From JANNRA01 sp031401035 (GTDB taxonomy: Bacteria; Desulfobacterota; Binatia; HRBIN30; CADEER01), in NCBI GenBank assembly GCA_031401035.1, contig JANNRA010000056.1:1-35816 (forward strand): 35,816 nucleotides of DNA, in the 5' to 3' direction. The position numbers and the translations under genes are program-made. Positions 14,936 through 21,793 of this stretch are shown here, piece by piece (within the stretch, counting starts at the first letter, position 1; the number at the start of each line of letters is the position of its first letter). The notes under the pieces were generated by a model. That model was not told the origin of the DNA. It was given only the letters and a program-made list of their open reading frames with translations, and made no database searches.

Positions 14936-16963
14936 ATGTCACGCCAGAGCAAAGCCTCCCGGGCCGTCTCCGACACGGCGGGCCGCCCCGCGCCAGGGCT
15001 GGTCAGGCCCCTCCCGATCGGGCTGCTCGATCAGGTCCACGATGCCGTCATCGCCACCGACCTCGCCGGCATCATCCAGATGTGCAATGCGGCGGCTGAA
15101 CGCATCTACGGGTACGCGGCGGCGGAGATGATCGGCCAGACGGTGGCGTTGTTCTACTTCTCCGAGGACCAGGCGACGATCGGGGCACGCGTCGTCGGGC
15201 CGCTGCAGGCGGCTGGGGCACACCACGTGGCGGCGCTGCGCACCCGACGCAAGGACGGCGCCGAGATCTATGTCGACCTGCGCCTGTCGCTGCAGCACGA
15301 CGAGGCCGGCCGGCCGGTCGGTATGCTCGGCTGTTCGAACGACGTCACCGACATGCACCGCGCCGAGCGCGAAGGGCGGGAGCAGCGCCAGGATCTGCGC
15401 GTCATCCTCGACGCCATGCCGGCGATGCTCTGGCACAAGGATCGCGACAATCGCATCGTGCGTGCCAACCGCGAAGCGGCGGCGTTGAACGGGATGACGC
15501 CCGCCGAGATCGAGGGCCGCTCGACCTTCGACCTCTTCCCCGAGCAGGCGGAGCAGTATCACCGCGATGATCTCGAGGTGATCTCGACGGGGGTGCCCAA
15601 GCTCGGCATCGTCGAGCCGCTGGAGACGGTGAGGGGCGAACAGCGTTGGATGCGAACCGACAAGCTGCCGTACCGCGACGCGCGCGGCGAGATCATCGGC
15701 GTGCTCGTCTTCGCCGTCGACATCACCGACCAGAAGCGCGCCGAGCAGGCGCTCGAGCAGGCGCGCGACACGCTCGAACAGCGCGTCGCGCGGCGCACGG
15801 CGGCGCTGGCGGAGGCGGTCGAGCAGCTGCATCGCGAAGTGGCCCAACGCCAGCAGGCGGAGACCCGCCTCGATCTGGCGCTGGCGGCGACCGATCTGGC
15901 CATGTGGGAGTGGGACGCGCGCCGCGAGGAGACGCTCTTCGACGCGCGCGGGGCGCAGATGCTCGGCTATGCCCCGGAAGGGATGCGGCAGTCGGTGGGG
16001 TTCTGGGCGACACTCGCGCACCCGGATGACCTCGAGGCGAGCAGCCGCGCCTGGAACGCGCACGTGGGCGATGGCACGGCGTCGCACTTCGAGGTCGAGC
16101 AGCGCCTGCGCACCAAGAGCGGCGAGTACGTCTGGGTCCTGACGCGCGGCAAGGCAGTCGAGCGCGCACCCGACGGCGCGGTGCTGCGCATGATCGGTAC
16201 GACGCGCGACATCACCGCCCAGAAGGCGCTGGCGGAGCAGGCGCGCCGGCATCAGGCGGAGCTGGCGCACATCCTGCGCCTGGAGACGGTCAACTGCCTG
16301 GCGGCCGAGCTGGCGCACGAGATCAACCAACCGCTCGGCGCCATCGCCAATTTCGCCAACGGGCTCGCCACGCGGCTGCGCCAGGCGCATCCCGACCGCG
16401 CCGCGATGCTCGAGGCGGCGGAGCGGATCAGTACGCAGGCGATGCGCGCCGGTGCGGTGCTGCAGGGCGTGCGGAGCTTCGTGCGCAAAGATGCCCCCTG
16501 CCAGCAGGCATGCGATGTCAACGCGCTGGTGGCGTCGGCGGGTGAGTTCCTCGCAGCGGAGGCGCGCCACCGCGGCGTCGTCGTGCGGCTCGACCTGGCG
16601 CCGGGCCTGCCGGTGGTGACGGGCGACCCGATCCAGATCGAGCAGGTGCTCGTCAACCTGCTGCGCAACGGGCTCGAGGCGATCGTCGCCGAGGACAGCG
16701 CGCAGGGCTCGCTGACGGTGCGCACCTGCCGCGGCGCGCTGGGCGAGGCCGAGGTGCGTATTGCCGACAGCGGCGGCGGCGTTTCGGCGGAGGCGCGGGA
16801 GCGGATCTTCGAGCCGTTCTTCACCACCAAGTCGACCGGTCTCGGCATGGGCCTGTCGATCAGCCGTTCGCTCGTCGAGGCGCACGGCGGCCGCCTGTGG
16901 TGCGAGCCGGGCGCCGACGCCGGGGCGACGTTCTGCGTCAGCCTGCCGCCGGCGGCGCCCTGA
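14936..16963 (+). CDS. Soluble triple-PAS sensor histidine kinase
   Basis: A 675-residue kinase without membrane segments. PAS1 spans about 28-142, PAS2 about 152-268 (ending VFAVDITDQKRAEQ), then a coiled coil (about 265-312) and PAS3 about 312-430 with the MLGYAPEGM and GTTRDITAQK signatures. The kinase core has the H-box ELAHEINQPLGAI (His461), the N-box VLVNLLRNGLEAI (Asn578), the G1 box DSGGGVS, the F-box FEPFFTTKS and the G2 box GLGMGLSISRSL, as in FixL/NtrB-like kinases. No PHIIG-type haem-binding His is seen in PAS1. The start chosen is the ATG at 14936; the open frame upstream is shadow of the NTPase gene. It ends 12 bases from the convergent hemE stop. There is no adjacent response regulator. 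Confidence 0.9.
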   Translation: MSRQSKASRAVSDTAGRPAPGLVRPLPIGLLDQVHDAVIATDLAGIIQMCNAAAERIYGYAAAEMIGQTVALFYFSEDQATIGARVVGPLQAAGAHHVAALRTRRKDGAEIYVDLRLSLQHDEAGRPVGMLGCSNDVTDMHRAEREGREQRQDLRVILDAMPAMLWHKDRDNRIVRANREAAALNGMTPAEIEGRSTFDLFPEQAEQYHRDDLEVISTGVPKLGIVEPLETVRGEQRWMRTDKLPYRDARGEIIGVLVFAVDITDQKRAEQALEQARDTLEQRVARRTAALAEAVEQLHREVAQRQQAETRLDLALAATDLAMWEWDARREETLFDARGAQMLGYAPEGMRQSVGFWATLAHPDDLEASSRAWNAHVGDGTASHFEVEQRLRTKSGEYVWVLTRGKAVERAPDGAVLRMIGTTRDITAQKALAEQARRHQAELAHILRLETVNCLAAELAHEINQPLGAIANFANGLATRLRQAHPDRAAMLEAAERISTQAMRAGAVLQGVRSFVRKDAPCQQACDVNALVASAGEFLAAEARHRGVVVRLDLAPGLPVVTGDPIQIEQVLVNLLRNGLEAIVAEDSAQGSLTVRTCRGALGEAEVRIADSGGGVSAEARERIFEPFFTTKSTGLGMGLSISRSLVEAHGGRLWCEPGADAGATFCVSLPPAAP

Positions 16964-16975
16964 TCGGCACCGACG

Positions 16976-18004
16976 TCAGCGGCTGCTCAACTCGTGCACC
17001 GCGTCGACCAGGGCGCGGACGTTGTCCACCGGCGTCTGCGGCAGGATGCCGTGGCCGAGATTGAAGATGTGGCCGGGGCGGCGGGCGGCGCGGTCGAGGA
17101 TTGCCTTGGCGCGGCGGCGGATCTCGGCCGGCGGCGCGAACAGGGTCAGCGGGTCGAGGTTGCCCTGCACCGCGCGGTCGTGGCCGATGACCGCCCAGGC
17201 GGTATCGAGATCGCTGCGCCAGTCGACGCCGATGACGTCGCCGCCGGCCTCGCGCAGGAGCGGCAGCAGGCCGCCGGTGTCGGTGCCGAAATGGATCACC
17301 GGCACCAGCGCGCTGAGGCCGTCGAGCGCGGCCCGCGAATGCGGCAGGGCATACTCGCGGTAATCGTCGGGGGAGAGACAGCCGACCCAGCTGTCGAAGA
17401 GCTGCAGGGCGTCGGCGCCGGCGGCGACCTGCATGCGCAGGTAGCCGTTGACCAGGCGCGCCAGCAGGCCGAGCAGGCGGTGCCAGGCCTGCGGGTGGTG
17501 GTACATGAACGATTTGGTGTGCAGGTACTGGCGCGAGCCGCCGCCCTCGATGAGGTAGGACGCCAGCGTGAACGGCGCGCCGGCGAAGCCGATCAGCGGC
17601 ACGCGGCCGGCCAGGCCGGCGCGCGCCTGGCGGATCGATTCGCCGACGTAGGCGAGCGCGTCGGCCGGGTCGTACGACTGCAGGCGCGTCAGGTCGTCGG
17701 GTGTGCGCACGGGACGGTGCAGGCGCGGTCCGTCGCCGGCGGCGAACTCGAGGCCGGCGCCGAGCGGCTCGAGCACCAGCAGGATGTCGGCGAAGATGAT
17801 CGCCGCGTCGACACCGAGGCGCTCGACGGCAGTGACCGTCACCTCCGCCGCCGCCGCCGGGTGGTGGCACAGCTCGAGGAAGCCGAAGCGCTCGCGTACG
17901 GCACGGTACTCGGCCATGTAGCGGCCCGCCTGGCGCATCAGCCAGATCGGCGTGAAGGGCGTCGGCTGGCGCCGGCAGGCGCGCAGGAAGACGTGATCGG
18001 CCAC
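16976..18004 (-). CDS. hemE: Uroporphyrinogen decarboxylase
   Basis: A 342-residue enzyme that removes four acetate carboxyls from uroporphyrinogen III to give coproporphyrinogen III in the cytoplasm. The N-terminal signature PIWLMRQAGRYMAEYR (19-34) carries the substrate-binding Arg24 and Arg28. IIFADILLVLEPLG (about 69-82) holds the essential Asp73, and QLFDSWVGCLS and IHFGTDTGG are further conserved blocks. The length is normal (about 340-355). Translation starts with GTG at 18004. It lies 31 bases downstream of hemD on the same strand, so the two are probably co-transcribed. Downstream it converges on the PAS kinase with 12 bases between stops. Confidence 0.95.
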   Translation of the reverse strand: MADHVFLRACRRQPTPFTPIWLMRQAGRYMAEYRAVRERFGFLELCHHPAAAAEVTVTAVERLGVDAAIIFADILLVLEPLGAGLEFAAGDGPRLHRPVRTPDDLTRLQSYDPADALAYVGESIRQARAGLAGRVPLIGFAGAPFTLASYLIEGGGSRQYLHTKSFMYHHPQAWHRLLGLLARLVNGYLRMQVAAGADALQLFDSWVGCLSPDDYREYALPHSRAALDGLSALVPVIHFGTDTGGLLPLLREAGGDVIGVDWRSDLDTAWAVIGHDRAVQGNLDPLTLFAPPAEIRRRAKAILDRAARRPGHIFNLGHGILPQTPVDNVRALVDAVHELSSR

Positions 18005-18035
18005 GGCTGGTGCGTATGCGAGGCGGGTAGGGGGG

Positions 18036-18896
18036 TCAACCGGGCGCGGCGCCGCGCTTGGCTGCCACCAGGGCGCGCCCGCGCTGGCGCACGGCGTTGA
18101 GCAGGTAGCCCATCTTCGGATGCTCGGGCTCGAGGTCGACCGGCAGGCCGTGCGCCTGCATCGCCTCGCTGCACACCGGACCGATGGAGGCGAAGACGAC
18201 GCGCGCGGCGGCGGCGAAGAGGGCGTCGCGGCAGCCCAGGCGGGCGGCGGTTTCGACGACGTGATCGACCTGGCGGGCGCTGGTGAACAGCACCAGGTCG
18301 ACGGTCGCCGCGGCGAGCCGGCGCACGCCGTCGCGCAGCGGCCCCTGGTCCTCTGGATAGTCCCAGCGATAGACCGGCACGCGCAGCACCGTGGCGCCGC
18401 GCGCGGCCAGGCCGTCGAGCAGCTCGGGATTGACGCGGCCGTATTCCTGTAAGGCGATGCGCAGGCCGGCGACCGGCAGGCGCGCGTCGAGCGTCGCCAG
18501 CAGCTCGCGCCAGGTGTTGGGCTCCGGGACGACCAGGTCCGGCGTCAGGCCGAGTTCGCGCAGCGCCGCGACCGGTTTCGGACCGCGCGCGACGACGGTG
18601 ATGGCGCGCAGCAGCGCGGCCAAGGTCTCGCGCGGGCAGTCCGCGGCCAGGGCCGCCGCCAGGGCGCGCGTCCCGACGCCGGTGAGCAGGATCAGCGCGT
18701 CGACGCTGCCGGCCGTCAGCCGCGCCAGGAAGTCCTGCGCCGCCGGGCTGGTCTCGAGCGGCACCTCGCGCATTGACGGCGCGCTCAGCGGCTCGCCGCC
18801 GTGGCGGCGGATGAGCTCCGCCATCTCGGTGGCGCGGCGGCTCTCGAACGACAGCACGCGCAACCCCTCCAGTCCGCCCTGCTCGCTCCCGGCCAT
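18036..18896 (-). CDS. hemD: Uroporphyrinogen-III synthase
   Basis: A 286-residue protein of the HemD fold, which closes hydroxymethylbilane with inversion of ring D. Sequence conservation in this family is low. The call rests on the overall pattern (GLRVLSFESRRATEMAELI at the start, DALILLTGVGTRAL, the mid-protein RVPVYRW, VDLVLFTSARQVDHV and ARVVFASIGPVCSEAMQAHG), on length, and on its place directly before hemE. FTSARQV and IGPVCSEA correspond to the usual FTSxxxV and IGxxTAxA motifs. The start is the ATG at 18896. It is divergent from the patatin gene across 151 bases that should hold the hemDE promoter. Confidence 0.88.
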   Translation of the reverse strand: MAGSEQGGLEGLRVLSFESRRATEMAELIRRHGGEPLSAPSMREVPLETSPAAQDFLARLTAGSVDALILLTGVGTRALAAALAADCPRETLAALLRAITVVARGPKPVAALRELGLTPDLVVPEPNTWRELLATLDARLPVAGLRIALQEYGRVNPELLDGLAARGATVLRVPVYRWDYPEDQGPLRDGVRRLAAATVDLVLFTSARQVDHVVETAARLGCRDALFAAAARVVFASIGPVCSEAMQAHGLPVDLEPEHPKMGYLLNAVRQRGRALVAAKRGAAPG

Positions 18897-19047
18897 TCCG
18901 CCGCACCATGTCGGGGAGCCGGCGGGCGGTCAATCTCCCCCGCCCCGACGCCGCCCGGGCGGTGGACAAGCGGGAACGGCATCGGTACTGGCAGCCAGAA
19001 TGCGCTGGAAATCGGCGCGCGGACTGCAGAGGATGGGGCGAGCAGAC

Positions 19048-20217
19048 ATGCGGATCGTGCGACGCAACAAGAGGGGCGACGGGCACACCCTGGGGCTGTG
19101 CCTGTCGGGGGGCGGAGCGCGCGGCGCGTTCCAGGTCGGCGTCTACGAACGGCTGTTGCGCGACCCGCGTTTCGCCAAGGGCCCGACGGTCCTGTCCGGC
19201 ACCTCGGCCGGGGCGATCAACGCGGCGCTCATCGCCGCCGGCAAATCGCCGCGCGATATGATGCGCTTCTGGACCGGCATCGCCGACGACCCGCCGGTGG
19301 TCGCCAGCCCGCTGTTTTTCTCCTCGCTGCTGCGCTCGACGCTCGGCATGGCGCTGGCCGAGATTCCGCGCTGGCTGGCGCCGTCGCGCTCGTGGGTGCC
19401 CTTCGCGCGCCGCCTCAAGCACCATCTGCCGCCGCAGGCCGGCACACCGCTGGCGCTGGCGGTCGAGTGGATGCTGACGGCGCGCTTCGAGCTGGTCAGC
19501 AAGATCCTCGAGGGCATCAAGGAACCCTTCGTCGCCCACACCGCGCGCCTGCGCGAGCGCCTGGTGGAGGAGTTCGACGGCGAGATCGTTCCCACGGCGG
19601 GACACCGGCTGGCGATCAATACCGTCGATGCCCACACCGGGCAGGTGGTGCGCTACGTCAGCGCCCGCACGCCGCTGACGCGCCCGCCGGACTACGTCAT
19701 CGTCGAGCACATCACCGTCGACATGGTGTTGGCGAGCGCCAGCATCCCGTTGCTCTTCCCGACGGTACAGGTCGGCGAGCGCTGGCTGTGGGACGGCGGG
19801 CTGCTGGTCAACACGCCGCTGGCGCCGATGGTGGCGTTGGGCGCCGACGAGATCATCACCGTCCTGGTCACCGAGCCGCCCGACGGCACCAGCGGCCAGT
19901 TCCCGCACTTCGGCCGCGCCGTCGAGCGCACCGTCGATGCCATCCTCGAGAATGCCTACAACGTCGATCGCAAGCTGCTGCTCGACCGCAACCAGCTGGC
20001 GGCCGGCGTCGACGGCAGTCCCTACCGCGAGGTGACCTTGTACGAGGCCGTCCGCCCGGCCCGCGACGGCCGCTTCGACACCGGTTCGTATCTCTATTTC
20101 GAGCGCCAGGTGCTGGAGGACATGCGCGCCGCCGGGCGCCGCACGGCTGCGCGGTGGCTTGACGCCGGGCCGCGCGTCGACCGCCTCGAGACGACGGCCG
20201 AGGGCGCCGCCGCCTGA
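19048..20217 (+). CDS. Patatin-like phospholipase (RssA-like)
   Basis: A 389-residue Ser-Asp dyad lipid acyl hydrolase. The oxyanion loop is SGGGARGAFQ (20-29), the nucleophile elbow is GTSAGA with Ser53, and the catalytic Asp249 lies in LWDGGLLVNTPL. A two-strand spacing like this is typical of bacterial patatins of about 300-400 residues. No signal peptide is visible, so it should be cytoplasmic or membrane-associated. The start is uncertain: in-frame ATGs also occur at 19033 and 19003, and 19048 was chosen because the domain begins about 14 residues later. It is followed after 13 bases by the DUF2064 transferase, so the two probably form one transcript. Confidence 0.88.
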   Translation: MRIVRRNKRGDGHTLGLCLSGGGARGAFQVGVYERLLRDPRFAKGPTVLSGTSAGAINAALIAAGKSPRDMMRFWTGIADDPPVVASPLFFSSLLRSTLGMALAEIPRWLAPSRSWVPFARRLKHHLPPQAGTPLALAVEWMLTARFELVSKILEGIKEPFVAHTARLRERLVEEFDGEIVPTAGHRLAINTVDAHTGQVVRYVSARTPLTRPPDYVIVEHITVDMVLASASIPLLFPTVQVGERWLWDGGLLVNTPLAPMVALGADEIITVLVTEPPDGTSGQFPHFGRAVERTVDAILENAYNVDRKLLLDRNQLAAGVDGSPYREVTLYEAVRPARDGRFDTGSYLYFERQVLEDMRAAGRRTAARWLDAGPRVDRLETTAEGAAA

Positions 20218-20230
20218 GCCCGCTGCCGGC

Positions 20231-20902
20231 ATGACGGCGGCGGTGCTGGTCGTCATGGCCCGGCAGCCGCGGCCGGGGACGGTGAAGACGCGCCTGGCGC
20301 GGCGCGTCGGCGCCGACGCCGCCTGCGCGCTCTATCGCGCCTTCCTCGCCGATATCGCGGCGCGCCTGGCGCCGCCGGCCGGCGCGCCGGCCTGGCGCCT
20401 GCTGTGGGCGGTGACGCCCGCCGACGCCGATCTGCGGTCGCTGGTCGGGGCCGGCGCCACGCAGGTGGCGCAGCGCGGCGCCGACCTGGCGGCGCGCATG
20501 CGGCACGTCGTCGCCGACCTCTTCGCTGGCGGCGCGGCGCGGCTGGTGATGATCGGCGCCGACGCGCCGCACCTCGAGCCGGCGACGGTGACGGCGGCGT
20601 TCGCGGCGCTGGACGCCGCCGACGTCGTGCTGACCCCGACGCGCGACGGCGGCTATTGCCTGATCGGGCTCAGGGCGCCGCACGACCTCTTCACCGGCGT
20701 CGCCATGGGGACGCCGGCGGTGCTGGCGCAGACGCGGGCGCGGGCGGATGCCGAGGGGTTGCGGGTGACGTTGCTGCCCGGGACGTTCGATGTCGATGAA
20801 TGGGAGGACCTCCTCGCACTGCGGGCGCTGATCGACACCGGGACGGTCGCCCTGCCACACACCGCGGCCTCGCTGGCCACGCTGGATTCGCAGAGGCAGT
20901 AG
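20231..20902 (+). CDS. DUF2064/TIGR04282 glycosyltransferase-like protein
   Basis: A 223-residue GT-A-fold nucleotidyl- or glycosyl-transferase family protein related to CofC. The family opening VVMARQPRPGTVKTRLAR (about 7-24) binds nucleotide phosphates. VMIGADAPHL supplies the acidic metal-site region, and VVLTPTRDGGYCLIGL is the other hallmark. Related proteins are found in arsenosugar and carotenoid-glycoside clusters, but the actual substrate here is unknown. The start at 20231 is 13 bases after the patatin stop. A large palindrome begins two bases after its own stop codon. Confidence 0.85.
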   Translation: MTAAVLVVMARQPRPGTVKTRLARRVGADAACALYRAFLADIAARLAPPAGAPAWRLLWAVTPADADLRSLVGAGATQVAQRGADLAARMRHVVADLFAGGAARLVMIGADAPHLEPATVTAAFAALDAADVVLTPTRDGGYCLIGLRAPHDLFTGVAMGTPAVLAQTRARADAEGLRVTLLPGTFDVDEWEDLLALRALIDTGTVALPHTAASLATLDSQRQ

Positions 20903-20904
20903 CT

Positions 20905-20985
20905 GGGACCGCGGGCGTCTCGCCCGCACGGCGACGCACAGCGTCGCCGTAGCGCGCTGCGAGCGGGCGAGCCGCCCGCGGTCCC
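20905..20985. repeat. Dispersed palindrome, copy A, complete (81 bp)
   Basis: Two 23-base arms (20905-20927 and 20963-20985, GGGACCGCGGGCG.CTCGCCCGC) are inverted with one mismatch. Inside is a second perfect 10-base inverted repeat ACGGCGACGC/GCGTCGCCGT with a 3-base loop. It starts two bases after the stop codon of the DUF2064 gene, so the transcript ends in a very stable two-tier hairpin that may terminate or protect it. Other copies are at 25024, 29921, 31227 and 35697. Confidence 0.85.
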
Positions 20986-21122
20986 GGTTGGCGGACTCGA
21001 GGCAGCGCCCGCCCAGCACCCGGTCATGCCTGGCCGACCCCTGGCGCTTCCAGCGGAGGGAACACGTTTCCCGTAGAGTCGCCGCGGTTCGAGTGCTAAG
21101 CCCCGAGCGAGGAGCTCGCACG

Positions 21123-21746
21123 ATGAGAACGCTCTTTTCCCTCTGCGCGGCAGGTGCGCTGGCGTCGTGCCTTGTCGCGCCGGCCTCTGCCGCGTGTCGC
21201 GGCGACTTCGATGGCGACGGTCAGGTGACCGTGGCCGAGATCGTCTCGGTGGTCGACAGCGCGCTGACCGGCTGCGATCCGCTCCCCGGGCCGCGGTTCG
21301 TCGACAACGGCGATGGTACCGTCACCGACAACGCCACCGGCCTCGAATGGGAGCAGAAGGTCGCCGGCACGGACTGCCTCCACTGCGCGGAGCGGCAGAT
21401 GGACTGGCGCACCGCGATGGGCGATTGGATCTCCGAGGTGAACGGCTTCATCCCAGAATCGCAACGCCCCGAATCCCAAGCCGGGCTGGGGGGACACACG
21501 GACTGGCGGATCCCGACGCTCGCCGAACTGCGCGGCATCCTCGACCCGTTTCCGTGCGAGGCGAGCTGCTTCAGCCCGACGCTCGGGCCGAACATCGTCA
21601 ACTGCCACTATTGGACCTCGACGACGCCGGCAGCGAATCCAGGTAACGTGATCACCGTCGAGGCGACCTACGGCACGAGCATCGGTGGGGGGAAAGACAG
21701 TCTGCGACCTCGCTGTGTGCGGGCAGTGCGGGGTGTGAAACGCTAG
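21123..21746 (+). CDS. Secreted DUF1566 (Lcl-type) protein with dockerin-like EF-hand repeat
   Basis: A 207-residue exported protein. The signal peptide is residues 1-23, ending APASA. A single calcium-loop repeat follows at about 25-50: GDFDGDGQVTVAEIVSVV, closing ALTGC. Then comes a DUF1566 domain: FVDNGDGTVTDNATGLEWEQK, the Trp-rich DWRTAMGDWI, TDWRIPTLAELRGIL and the final Trp/Arg block HYWTSTTP...RCVRAVRG, all typical of this Lcl C-terminal-like fold. The role is unknown; such domains occur in surface lipoproteins and adhesins. The start at 21123 is supported by GAGGAG 8 bases upstream. It is followed after 47 bases by another secreted dockerin-type gene, and the pair is lower in GC than its neighbours. 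Confidence 0.85.
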   Translation: MRTLFSLCAAGALASCLVAPASAACRGDFDGDGQVTVAEIVSVVDSALTGCDPLPGPRFVDNGDGTVTDNATGLEWEQKVAGTDCLHCAERQMDWRTAMGDWISEVNGFIPESQRPESQAGLGGHTDWRIPTLAELRGILDPFPCEASCFSPTLGPNIVNCHYWTSTTPAANPGNVITVEATYGTSIGGGKDSLRPRCVRAVRGVKR

Positions 21747-21784
21747 CCCAATTGCGTGCCGTCTCGGCGGGTACGACGGAAGGT

Positions 21785-21791
21785 GGAGGGG
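21785..21791 (+). promoter_or_regulatory. Ribosome binding site of the beta-propeller gene
   Basis: GGAGGGG ends two bases before the ATG at 21794. The spacing is short, but the match is strong and selects this start over 21752, because the signal peptide begins here. Confidence 0.6.
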
Positions 21792-21793
21792 AC

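Noticed and set aside
13052..16963. A 1303-codon open frame suggesting a giant fusion with the PAS kinase
   Set aside because: The first ~628 codons lie out of frame over the NTPase-cyclase gene and are Arg/Pro-rich nonsense. Kinase homology begins only after the ATG at 14936.
14936..16963. FixL-type haem-binding PAS sensor, given the haem gene context
   Set aside because: The PHIIG-like haem His region of FixL is absent in PAS1, and the other PAS domains show no equivalent.
17938..20256. A 772-codon minus-strand frame crossing hemD and the patatin gene
   Set aside because: It is antisense to the patatin gene and out of frame with hemD. Its content is shadow sequence without motifs.
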